A stretch of DNA of 64,000 bases from Tatumella ptyseos ATCC 33301 (lineage in GTDB: Bacteria; Pseudomonadota; Gammaproteobacteria; Enterobacterales; Enterobacteriaceae). The DNA is taken from NCBI RefSeq assembly GCF_000735525.1, contig NZ_JMPR01000035.1, positions 264,006-328,005 on the forward strand. The letters run 5' to 3'. Position 1 is the first letter of the stretch, and each line of letters begins with the position of its first letter. Below are positions 1-8,202 of this stretch, piece by piece. The notes under the pieces are model-generated. The model was not told the origin of the DNA and did no database searches. It was given only the letters and a program-made list of their open reading frames with translations. Position numbers and translations under genes: made by a program.

Positions 1-783
1 GGACATCAGTCCGTTAACGCGGGCGGCCTGGTCAGGTACGCCCAGCAGTTCAATGTCGTCAAGATGAGGCAGTCCGGGCTTCCAGTAAGCGGTGTTACGT
101 TTTCCGAGGGTATGCAACCCGGGGACGAAGGCCTGACAGACAAACGGCCCGGTGCCGATCCCTTTGTTAAAATCGGTGGTGTCTGCCGGCACAATCAGGA
201 ACGCAGGCATCGCCAGCATCAGCGGCAGGTCAAAATTCGGCCCCTGCAGAACAATCTCGACCTGCTGCGGGCTGACGGCGGTCAGCGTTTTAAACTGTTG
301 CGCCAGGCTAAACACACTGGAGGCGACGGAAGGATCCTTATGCCGGGACAAAGACCAGACAACATCGTCAGCCGTCAGGCTTTTACCGTTATGGAAGGTG
401 ACCCCTTTGCGGAGCGTGATCTGCCAGCGGATGCCGTCATCCGACTGCAGTGCGGTCGCCAGTGCTGGTGTGGCGACTAATGTCTGGTTAATTTCGGTTA
501 ACCCGTTATAGAACATATACTGGCGGGTATAGTCTGCGCTGTTGTTGGCTTTTGCCGGGTCCAGGGTATCGGTGGCTGACGAGTTTGACATCGCCGCCCG
601 CATTTTACCGCCTTTTACCGGCACTTCCGCGGCCAGGGCACTGGCAGAGAAACCGGGCAGGCCGCTGCCGATCACGGCCCCGACAGAGAGGAGCTTAATC
701 AGGTCACGCCGGGAAAGGGATCCCCGGTTCAGGGAACGGGTTAACGTGTGCTGGTTCGGAAAATCTTTATCATCTTTGCTCAT
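1..783 (-). CDS. ABC transporter substrate-binding protein, SBP_bac_5 (oligopeptide/nickel) family, partial at 3' end
   Basis: The leftward frame opens with ATG at 783 and runs off the left edge, leaving 261 codons. The N-terminus carries a twin-arginine-like motif (SRRDLIKLL, about residues 23-31), then a hydrophobic stretch ending in Ala-rich sequence near residue 52, as expected for a Tat-exported periplasmic protein. The mature part has family-5 features: LDPAKANNSADY, then TPALATALQSDDGIRWQITL and RKGVTFHNGKSLTADDVVWS. These are typical of DppA/OppA-type receptors. It lies 29 bases downstream of the FAD oxidase gene on the same strand, so it is probably the last visible gene of the operon starting at 4273. 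The ligand cannot be read from the sequence; the neighbouring amine oxidase and aldehyde dehydrogenase suggest an amine, amino acid or short peptide. Transporter permease genes would be expected to the left of the window. Confidence 0.85.
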   Translation of the reverse strand, partial: MSKDDKDFPNQHTLTRSLNRGSLSRRDLIKLLSVGAVIGSGLPGFSASALAAEVPVKGGKMRAAMSNSSATDTLDPAKANNSADYTRQYMFYNGLTEINQTLVATPALATALQSDDGIRWQITLRKGVTFHNGKSLTADDVVWSLSRHKDPSVASSVFSLAQQFKTLTAVSPQQVEIVLQGPNFDLPLMLAMPAFLIVPADTTDFNKGIGTGPFVCQAFVPGLHTLGKRNTAYWKPGLPHLDDIELLGVPDQAARVNGLMS

Positions 784-812
784 CGACGCTCTCCGCAATT
801 GGAACGATTCAG

Positions 813-2090
813 TTAGAACAGGCGATCTTTCGCTTTGTAATACAGCCCGGTCAGTGGCAGAAACCAGGGCTTGCCGAAATAGCCAGGCACCGGTGCCCAG
901 GGTTTATCATTCCAGGGGTTGTTGTCTGCCCGGCCACTGATAAGGTCTGCCATGACATTCCCCATCCATACCGACATCTGGGTACCGTGACCGCTGTACC
1001 CCATGGTGTAATACACGCCATTTTCTTCTCCGGCATGGGGCAGCCTGTCGGCACTCATATCCACCATCCCTCCCCAGCAGTAATCCACCGGTGCAGAGGC
1101 CAGTGCCGGAAAGACCTTGCCCATGGCACTGCGCAGTATTTCTCCGCTACGGCTGTCTGAGGCAGGATTGCTGATGGCAAAACGTGCCCGGCCGCCGAAT
1201 ACCAGCCGGTGATCGGCAGTGGTACGGAAATAATTGCCGATATTCATTGAGTTAACGTAGGTTCGGTCATGAGGCAGTAACCGGTGCAACAGATCCGGGG
1301 CCAGCGGTGCGGTCACGATAATAAAACTACCCACCGGTACAATGCGCCGCTGAACCCAGGGGAAAGGCCCGTCAGATGAACAACCGGTCGCCAGTAAGAC
1401 TTTATCGGCGATGATGTCCCCTTTGGCGGTAGATATCCGGTGGCGCTGACCGGAGAGGCGGGTCATCGCCGTGACCGCGTGATGTTCATAAATACGGGCA
1501 CCGTGGCGTACCGCGGCCTCTGCCAGACCGACCCCGAATTTCCCCATATGCATACTGGCACCGCGCTGTTGCAGTAATCCACCGTGGAAGGCCTGACTGT
1601 CAATTTCCCGGCCAATGTCTGCCGCGGAGATAAGCTCGACCTCCGGGTCCACCGTTTTACGCATCAGCTCACAGGCTGCCCGCAATCCGTCGAAATGGGC
1701 CGGTTTACTGGCCAGCTTGAGTTTTCCGCAGAACCGGAAGTCACAGGCAATGTCTTCCTCTTTGACGATCCCGCTGACATAATTCACCGCAGAATCGTAG
1801 GCGCGGTACATTTCAGAGGCTTTTTCCAGTCCTTTTCTGGCCACCAGGTCGGCGAAGCTTTTGGCAATGCCACTGTTGCAATGGCCCCCGTTTCTGGCCG
1901 AGGCTTCGCTCATAATGCCGTTTTTTTCCAGAACCACGACATCAATCCCCTGCTTAGCCAGACTGCGGGCCGCAGAGATCCCGCTGAATCCTCCGCCGAT
2001 GATCACGACATCTGCCCGTTCAGGTAATGGCGTTTGTGCTGCCCCCTTAAACACCGGGGCATTGGCCTGCCAGAAAGATTCCAGTTTCAT
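813..2090 (-). CDS. FAD-dependent oxidoreductase, DAO / PuuB-like amine oxidase family
   Basis: A 425-residue protein with an N-terminal dinucleotide-binding motif (VVIIGGGFSGISAA, about residues 28-41) and an acidic residue ending the second strand (VVVLEK). SARNGGHCNSG follows, the flavin-contact segment characteristic of PuuB/OrdL-type oxidases. The C-terminal GYSGHGTQMS is the second FAD-binding segment of the D-amino-acid-oxidase fold. PuuB oxidises gamma-glutamylputrescine to an aldehyde; an aldehyde dehydrogenase in the same operon is consistent with an oxidase that makes an aldehyde. The substrate is not fixed: no glutamylputrescine ligase or hydrolase is visible, so the puuB symbol is not assigned. 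It starts 15 bases after the HAD gene stop. Confidence 0.85.
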   Translation of the reverse strand: MKLESFWQANAPVFKGAAQTPLPERADVVIIGGGFSGISAARSLAKQGIDVVVLEKNGIMSEASARNGGHCNSGIAKSFADLVARKGLEKASEMYRAYDSAVNYVSGIVKEEDIACDFRFCGKLKLASKPAHFDGLRAACELMRKTVDPEVELISAADIGREIDSQAFHGGLLQQRGASMHMGKFGVGLAEAAVRHGARIYEHHAVTAMTRLSGQRHRISTAKGDIIADKVLLATGCSSDGPFPWVQRRIVPVGSFIIVTAPLAPDLLHRLLPHDRTYVNSMNIGNYFRTTADHRLVFGGRARFAISNPASDSRSGEILRSAMGKVFPALASAPVDYCWGGMVDMSADRLPHAGEENGVYYTMGYSGHGTQMSVWMGNVMADLISGRADNNPWNDKPWAPVPGYFGKPWFLPLTGLYYKAKDRLF

Positions 2091-2105
2091 CAGTCTGCTC
2101 CCGGG

Positions 2106-2774
2106 TTACATGCCAACAACCGCAGGCAGTTCGTTGATGCCATTGATTTCTGTGTAACGGTAGCCCGGGTTACCTGGCTCATGTCCGCGGTTTACAAAGA
2201 CTTTGTGGGTGATCCCCAGGTCATCCGCCGTCATCAGGTCGTAACGTAAGCTGGAGGAGACATGCAGGATCTCTTCCGGACCACAGCCCAGTTTATTCAG
2301 CATGTATTCAAAGCCCTGCATATGCGGCTTATAGGCACCGGTCTCTTCCGCGGTGATCGCCATATGGATAGGTGCGCCCAGCCGCGGAATATGGTGCGGG
2401 ATCAGGTCTTTCATGGAGTTGGTCAGCAGGACTAACGGAAATTCTTTCGCCAGTACAGCCAGCCCTTCCGGCACATCCGGATGCGGCCCCCAGGTAGCAC
2501 AGTCGCTGTAGATGTAATCGGTATCTGCCGGTTGCCAGTCGACTCCCCACTTCCTGCAGGCACGCTGCAGGGCCTGGCTGACCACGTCGTAGTAGGGCTT
2601 CCATGCCCCGAGAACTTCATCCAACCGGTAGGAGGAGAAATCGCGGATAAAGGCAGGCATCACATCCGCGGGTACACGGTCGGCGAAACGCCGCGAGGCG
2701 GCCCCCGCCATATCGAAATTAATCAGCGTGCCATAACAATCAAACGTGATAAATTTAGGTTTGAAAACGCCCAT
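2106..2774 (-). CDS. haloacid dehalogenase, type II (HAD superfamily)
   Basis: A 222-residue HAD hydrolase. Motif I is FDCYGTLINF, with the nucleophilic Asp near residue 10. Motif II is LLTNSM and motif III contains the Lys of GAYKPHM. The motif IV acidic patch is seen around SSSLRYDLMTADDLGI, which has the SSxxxD pattern typical of L-2-haloacid dehalogenases. In families of this type the active-site Asp attacks C2 of the substrate. Here the gene sits between an aldehyde dehydrogenase and an amine oxidase, so the physiological substrate may be a pathway intermediate rather than a halogenated acid. It starts 26 bases after the aldehyde dehydrogenase stop, with a purine-rich site (rc of ctcctgcttgagg) just upstream. 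Confidence 0.85.
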   Translation of the reverse strand: MGVFKPKFITFDCYGTLINFDMAGAASRRFADRVPADVMPAFIRDFSSYRLDEVLGAWKPYYDVVSQALQRACRKWGVDWQPADTDYIYSDCATWGPHPDVPEGLAVLAKEFPLVLLTNSMKDLIPHHIPRLGAPIHMAITAEETGAYKPHMQGFEYMLNKLGCGPEEILHVSSSLRYDLMTADDLGITHKVFVNRGHEPGNPGYRYTEINGINELPAVVGM

Positions 2775-2800
2775 GATATTCTCCTGCTTGAGGTAGTGAG

Positions 2801-4273
2801 TTAGAAATCGATTAAAACGCTTTTTTGCCGCTGACAGGCCTGGAAAGCCTGCTTACCCAGGTCCTTACCTATCCCTGACCCCATAAAACCGCCGGTCGGA
2901 ATAATAAAGTCTCCGCTCCGGCCGTAGCGATTGACCCACACGGTGCCGGCATCCAGTGACTTTATGGCGCGCAGCGCGACCGCCAGCGTTGAGGTATGTA
3001 CTCCGGCACAGAGGCCATAGGTCTCATGCCGGCACAGCGCAAGCCCCTCTTCTTCATCGTCAAATAACTGGAGAGTGAGCACCGGGCCGAAGATTTCTTC
3101 GCGCACCGCACAATTCTCGCGACTGACCCCGCTGAGCAACGTCGGCCGGTAAAACCAGCCTTCGCCGGTACCTGCAAAACGTTCACCCCCGGTCAACACT
3201 TCGGCCCCCTGCTCACGGGCAAGCGCCACAATCCCGGCGACTTTTTCACCCTGACGGTGATCGATTAGCGGGGAGTAGCGGCTGCTTTCAAGCCAGGTAT
3301 TGCCCGGCGTCACCTGACTGCACAGCCTGATAAGATGTTCCGTCACCGCCGGGGCGATGCCGCGCTGAATGACCAGCCGGGTCCCGGCAACGCAGGCCTG
3401 GCCGCCGTTGGCGGTAAAGCCGCGGAAGATACGTAAGGCGATGGCTTGCGGGTCACCGGCATCATCGAACACCAGTTGCGGACTTTTACCGCCGAGTTCG
3501 AGGGTAACGGGTTTCATACCATGGACCGCCGCATCACTCATTATTCCGGCGCCTGTGGCGGTTGACCCGGTGAAGGAGACTTTCCTGACCAGCGGATGCT
3601 TCACCAGTGCACTGCCGGTGAGCTGACCGCGGCCCTGGACGATATTCAGCACCCCGGCCGGTAACCCTGCCCTGACCGCCAGTTCTGCCATGCGTGCGGT
3701 CGAAAAAGGGGTCAGTTCAGACGGTTTCAGTACCACGGCGTTGCCCGCCGCCAGGGCCGGCCCGCATTTCCAGGAGGCCATTGATAGCGGAAAGTTCCAG
3801 GGGGTGATCGCCCCGACCACCCCGTAAGGCTCAGGGATCACCATGCCAAGGCTGTGGCTGGCGGTCGGCAGCAGGTCGCCACTGTATTTGTCGGCACATT
3901 CACCGTAGAAACGGATAGCCGCCGCCGTAAACGGAATTTCATGCTGCATCACCTCCGTCACCGGTCGGGTGGAGCCTGCCGCTTCGAGCCGCCCTAAATA
4001 GTCGCTGTCCTGCTCAATCAGATCGGCCCAGCGGCGCATCACCGCCCCGCGTTCACGCGGAGAACAGGCAGACCAGCCACTTTCCTGACGGGCGTTTTCC
4101 GCAATATTCACCGCATCATCGACGTCATTAATTCCGGCTTCTGACAGTGAGGCATAAGTTTTGCCATCTGAAGGACGATTGACCGCGAGACTGCCCTCTT
4201 TCATTTTGAGGTATTCGCCGCCAATAAAATTCCCTTCAGGGATATCAATTTTATCCGGATCAAAACTCAGCAT
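2801..4273 (-). CDS. NAD(P)-dependent aldehyde dehydrogenase
   Basis: A 490-residue member of the aldehyde dehydrogenase superfamily at full length. Landmarks are TPWNFPLSMASWKCGPALAA (cofactor and anion-hole Asn), FTGSTATG, the general-base Glu in LELGGKSPQLVF, the catalytic Cys in GGQACVAGTRLV and the EEIFGPVLTL motif. It oxidises an aldehyde to the acid. As first gene of the leftward operon it would handle the aldehyde made by the FAD oxidase encoded two genes downstream. An AAAGG site lies a few bases before the ATG. The C-terminus resembles betaine/gamma-aminobutyraldehyde dehydrogenases only generally, so no substrate is assigned. Confidence 0.9.
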   Translation of the reverse strand: MLSFDPDKIDIPEGNFIGGEYLKMKEGSLAVNRPSDGKTYASLSEAGINDVDDAVNIAENARQESGWSACSPRERGAVMRRWADLIEQDSDYLGRLEAAGSTRPVTEVMQHEIPFTAAAIRFYGECADKYSGDLLPTASHSLGMVIPEPYGVVGAITPWNFPLSMASWKCGPALAAGNAVVLKPSELTPFSTARMAELAVRAGLPAGVLNIVQGRGQLTGSALVKHPLVRKVSFTGSTATGAGIMSDAAVHGMKPVTLELGGKSPQLVFDDAGDPQAIALRIFRGFTANGGQACVAGTRLVIQRGIAPAVTEHLIRLCSQVTPGNTWLESSRYSPLIDHRQGEKVAGIVALAREQGAEVLTGGERFAGTGEGWFYRPTLLSGVSRENCAVREEIFGPVLTLQLFDDEEEGLALCRHETYGLCAGVHTSTLAVALRAIKSLDAGTVWVNRYGRSGDFIIPTGGFMGSGIGKDLGKQAFQACQRQKSVLIDF

Positions 4274-5067
4274 ATATTTACCTTTATTTTAAACAGGAGA
4301 TGAAAGTGAGAATTCATTACGCCGCTGTCTTCCCTGTGATTAATGCAGAAGGCGTGCCAGATATTTAAAAAATTTAATGCGTTTCATGAAGGGCAAAAAA
4401 AAATTTAATGCCGAATCCCGAAGTCAGTTAACGGTAAATTTTTGGTTATTTATAACCTAATGATTTATATAGGTTTATAAAAATCTTCTTCCGCTTATCC
4501 ATTGTGCAGCACTGCACCGGCAGAGTGCGGTGTGGCTTGCCGGCAGAGAAATACGTTGATCCCGGGGATTTATAAATAAGAAAATCATCTGTATTTTCCT
4601 TTTCCTCTCCGGAGTAATAAACCATTCCTATCGGGCACCGAATTTCCCCCTGCCCGGATTGTTCCTCCCGCAGAAAACAGATAATAAGAATATTTACTGA
4701 TAAGACTTTACTATCGCTGTACATATTTATTGAATACCGCCGCCGCCCTGCAATAGTCACCGCGGGGTTTATTTTGCGGATTATTGTTTCAGTGCTCTGC
4801 GCACACAGCACTCCCGGACAGAGAGTTTTTTTATCCGGTTAATTTTGCAATAAAGGAAGGACGATCGATTAAGAGAAAGTATGAAACAAGAGTAATTCTC
4901 AGGGGCCGTCTGAGGGCAGGTGTGATTGTCCGGTAACCGGGGAATTCACCGAAGGTCAGACGTACCGGAGAGATTGCATTGACGATCAAATCTTTATCAA
5001 TACTTTCACCACGACGAATAAAGTTGCGGGCTGTGTTCCTGAAACTGATAAAGTCACTGATGTCCGG
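4274..5067. other. 794-base non-coding or decayed stretch between the amine operon and the siderophore locus
   Basis: No convincing gene is seen. The half next to 4273 must hold the operon promoter. A 121-codon frame on the minus strand (4446-4811) has no recognisable motif. From 5067 leftward the frame of the upstream MFS gene stays open for 78 further codons after its TAA (to a stop at 4831). It reads like protein (for example DFISFRNTARNFIRRGE and LIVNAISPVRLTFGEF), but no family was recognised. It could be a remnant of a lost gene. The stretch is more AT-rich than its surroundings. Confidence 0.4.
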
Positions 5068-6324
5068 TTAATTAACTTTTCCCGGCGCCGTCGGATATTT
5101 AAATTGCTTTTGATGATGTGACAACAGAAGTAAAGCAACAGCCGTTATAAGAGAAATGATAATGATCACCCACCAGGTCGTAATGTATCCGAAGGATTGA
5201 ATACAAGCCCCCATCAGAATACAGGCAGGCATTAACCCTAAACTCCTCAACGTCGTCATTATGCTGTTTATACGCCCGCGATGGCTCACCGGTGATTGAT
5301 TGGCTAAATACACCCCTTCTTTTGTCAAAAGCAGCACTTCTCCTGCGGAGAGGAAAAACCATGCCACAAACTGCATCGCGATCGGGCTAAATAACATGAC
5401 GAATAAGTAGCCTGCTGCAAATAAAAAACCGGCTAACGCAAGGCTTTTTATCTCGCATGTTTGACCGGTGACCCTTATTAATATCGGAGTGATGATAACC
5501 ACCAGCAGACTTGCAAAGGTCATCAGCTGACCAAATAACAAGGGACCGTTCTCACCATAACGATGAGCCAGGAAAAGCGGGGTGACTATCGTCATCTGGT
5601 TTACGCTAAACCAGAGAAAAGTGCATAGAACCCCGAAAACCAGCAGCCATGGCCTCTCTTTGAAGACCCGCCATACCGTGCCTTGCTTCGCTTCCTCAGC
5701 GTCACCAGGTTCTGCGGGAGGTGTCAGACGACGCTCATAGTGATGACGCACACCCAATATAACGATCAAAATGCCGATTAAACCGGCTAAACCGTTACCA
5801 ATAAAAATCCAGGCGGTATGATCCCTGAACAGATACCCCGCCAGCACAGGCCCGACACCCGATCCTAAATTATAAGAAAGATAGCTGAAAGATATCACCG
5901 CATTTCTGTTTTCCGGGGTCGATAAATCAGCCACCAGGGCATTACTCGCAGGAAGCGCAATTCCGAAGAAAAAATAACTGATAAAAAGTAAGACAGGCAG
6001 CATTAAATGCCAGTCATGGAAAAAGCCACTCAGTATAAGCACTCCCGAACCGGCGAGTTCGCCAAAGACCATTATTTTTTTATGGCCAAGGCTGTCAGAA
6101 AGTTTCCCCCCTGAAAAGTTGCCCAATAAATAGAATAACGTCACTCCCATGGCTAATCCCCCGGCGGAGGTCGCTGAATAGCCCAGCTTCAGGGTAAGCA
6201 ACAGGAAGAGAAAAGGGATTATAAAATTACCCAGGCCCAGTACGAATCTTGCTACCGCGATGTAATAAATATCGGTCGGTAACCCCCGATATATAGAGAA
6301 TGAATTTACAAATTTTTTAAGCAA
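5068..6324 (-). CDS. MFS transporter, putative siderophore or drug exporter
   Basis: A 418-residue protein with about twelve hydrophobic segments and a long charged loop (RHHYERRLTPPAEPGDAEEAKQG) halfway, the usual major-facilitator layout. The signature loop 2-3 motif appears as GGKLSDSLGHKKIM. It is the third gene of a leftward series: TonB receptor, YojI-like ABC exporter, then this gene after a 177-base gap. Pairing an MFS exporter with a siderophore receptor suggests export of the siderophore or of a recycled ligand, by analogy with EntS-type carriers; this is inference. Its codon use is slightly more AT-rich than the neighbours. Confidence 0.75.
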   Translation of the reverse strand: MLKKFVNSFSIYRGLPTDIYYIAVARFVLGLGNFIIPFLFLLLTLKLGYSATSAGGLAMGVTLFYLLGNFSGGKLSDSLGHKKIMVFGELAGSGVLILSGFFHDWHLMLPVLLFISYFFFGIALPASNALVADLSTPENRNAVISFSYLSYNLGSGVGPVLAGYLFRDHTAWIFIGNGLAGLIGILIVILGVRHHYERRLTPPAEPGDAEEAKQGTVWRVFKERPWLLVFGVLCTFLWFSVNQMTIVTPLFLAHRYGENGPLLFGQLMTFASLLVVIITPILIRVTGQTCEIKSLALAGFLFAAGYLFVMLFSPIAMQFVAWFFLSAGEVLLLTKEGVYLANQSPVSHRGRINSIMTTLRSLGLMPACILMGACIQSFGYITTWWVIIIISLITAVALLLLSHHQKQFKYPTAPGKVN

Positions 6325-6443
6325 TGAGAACTCTCTCTGGATCCGGCAAAATACAGAACGTAAAATGCCTTATCTGAGCAGTGTAATCTATATTCCGTGT
6401 ATTTTTTATCGTTATCTCTCTGATGAATTTATCGTTAGATCAA

Positions 6444-6470
6444 TGCCGGAGAAACTTTCTCCCCTCCGGC
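6444..6470 (-). terminator. stem-loop after the YojI-like gene, terminator-like
   Basis: GCCGGAG at 6444-6450 pairs with CTCCGGC at 6464-6470. A competing inner inverted repeat, GGAGAAA-C-TTTCTCC, lies at 6447-6461. It lies just downstream of the leftward ABC transporter gene, between it and the MFS gene. There is no clear U-tract, so attenuation or mRNA processing is as likely as full termination. Confidence 0.35.
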
Positions 6471-6501
6471 CAGGATGAGGTCGCCCTCAGGCAGTCTGCC
6501 T

Positions 6502-8136
6502 TCAACGCCCCAGTTGAGAAATCACGTCCCGCGAGGCATTGTCCCGCTGTTCCGCAGTCAGTTCACGTAACTGGCCCTGGTGCATTTCAAGGACTCTGTC
6601 GGCAACGTCGAAATAATCATCATCGTGACTGATGATCATCAGGGTCTTACCCTGCGCCCGGAACCAGGGCAATAATTCGCGATAAAAATAGCGTCTGAAC
6701 TGCGGATCCTGCTCGGCGGCCCATTCATCCAGAAACAGAATATCGCGGCGGGCAGCCAGGGCCAGCAACAGCGCCACCCGTTTCTGCTGCCCCTGCGACA
6801 GGTCCAGCGTGGACAGTTGATTATTCTCAATACTGACCTTTCCCTGCAGGCCAAGTTTCTCCAGCCACAGTTCAGCCAGCGCTTCATCCCCGCTTTCCGG
6901 CGTCACAAACACGGTTTTAAACAGATAAGGCCGGGTAAATACCACCGAGAACAACGACTTCAGCTCTGCGGTATTCAGTGGCTGATCATCCAGCCAGACG
7001 CCGGCCCCGGCGCTGGCATACAAGCCGGTCAGCATCTGACTGAGGGTCGATTTGCCGGAACCGTTAGCTCCGATGATAAATACGATTTCACCACGATTAA
7101 GCCGGGCAGAGACCGGTCCGACACTGAAACCGGATTGCGGGTAATGCCAGCTCAGGTTTTCCCAGCGCAGGGTCTGCCAATCGGCAGGCAGCGACACGTC
7201 CGTTTCCGGCAGTGCTTCCTGATCCGGGGCCAGCATCCCGGTTATTTTTTTAAATGCCAGTTCACCACTCAGTAATGTCGGCCAGGCCCCGATAGCCTGC
7301 AGCAACGGGGAGCGCAGGAACAACACCGTCAGGGAAAACGAGGTTGCCACCGTGCCGGAAATCCAGCTCATGGCCTGTGAAGCCAGGAAAATCAGGCCTG
7401 TCAGCCCCAGCATCATAATATTGGACCAGTTAATGGCCGAGAGGTGAAAACTGTCGGCGCGGATAATATGCTGCCGGTAGCCTAGCGCCGCTTGCTGGTA
7501 GTCATTCTCATAGAAATGCCGGGCACGGGCCGGATCAAGCGCCAGCTCTTTATTACCGTGGATGATAACCTGGAAGACATCCTGCAAATCAGTTTCATAA
7601 TGACGGACTTCCCGCAGGTGCAGGTAAACCCGTGCCACCATCCGGTAACCTGAGTAAAAGGTCAGCCCCATCCAGACGACGACAATGGCCAGTACCGGCA
7701 GAGAAAGATAGCCGAGATACCCGATAGCCACGATCCCCAGGACGATCCCCTGAATCAGCTCCGGCAGACGAACGAACGCCAGTGTAATATTACGGATATC
7801 CGGCCCCAGCATCGATAGCAGTTCCCCGTTGCCCTGTTGCTCCAGCTGGTCCGGCGACATGCCCAGCAGTTGCAGGATCATCCGGCTGCGCTTCTTCCAG
7901 ATAAAGTGGTGTCCCAGCGCGGTCAGTGTCCACTGAGCCGCCAGCGTCACCAGCAATAAGGTGATCAGCAAGCACGCCAGTTTCGCAAGCCCGATTTGCA
8001 GTGAACTTTCCTGCGCCAGCGTCTGGTTGATATAAGAAATCGTAAAAATGCCCAGACAGGCACTGAGCAGGTTTAGCAGGATAATTCCGGCTATCGCCGG
8101 CAGGTGGTGCTTCAGAACTGATTTAAGTAACAACAT
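6502..8136 (-). CDS. yojI: YojI-type ABC exporter, fused membrane and ATPase domains
   Basis: 544 residues from ATG 8136. That start aligns with the E. coli YojI start and length (547 residues) better than the upstream TTG at 8190. About six membrane segments occupy residues 1-300. The ATPase domain follows: Walker A IGANGSGKST, signature-like LSQGQQKRVALLLALA and Walker B DILFLDEWAAEQDP, then the switch His in IISHDDDYF. Segments such as NITLAFVRLPEL, IIRADSFHLSAINWSNIMML and TAEQRDNASRD match E. coli YojI, which exports the peptide microcin J25; the wider family includes cyclic peptide and siderophore exporters such as PvdE. It lies 66 bases downstream of the TonB receptor gene, so export of a siderophore or peptide is plausible here. 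Confidence 0.88.
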   Translation of the reverse strand: MLLLKSVLKHHLPAIAGIILLNLLSACLGIFTISYINQTLAQESSLQIGLAKLACLLITLLLVTLAAQWTLTALGHHFIWKKRSRMILQLLGMSPDQLEQQGNGELLSMLGPDIRNITLAFVRLPELIQGIVLGIVAIGYLGYLSLPVLAIVVVWMGLTFYSGYRMVARVYLHLREVRHYETDLQDVFQVIIHGNKELALDPARARHFYENDYQQAALGYRQHIIRADSFHLSAINWSNIMMLGLTGLIFLASQAMSWISGTVATSFSLTVLFLRSPLLQAIGAWPTLLSGELAFKKITGMLAPDQEALPETDVSLPADWQTLRWENLSWHYPQSGFSVGPVSARLNRGEIVFIIGANGSGKSTLSQMLTGLYASAGAGVWLDDQPLNTAELKSLFSVVFTRPYLFKTVFVTPESGDEALAELWLEKLGLQGKVSIENNQLSTLDLSQGQQKRVALLLALAARRDILFLDEWAAEQDPQFRRYFYRELLPWFRAQGKTLMIISHDDDYFDVADRVLEMHQGQLRELTAEQRDNASRDVISQLGR

Positions 8137-8202
8137 AGTTTTCTGCAGAAAATTCCCGCCAGCACAGGCGGACGGGAAGAGAAAGGACAATCAATGCAGT
8201 GA

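Noticed and set aside
4446-4811. 121-codon frame on the minus strand
   Set aside because: No ribosome site of note, no motif, and AT-rich intergenic composition.
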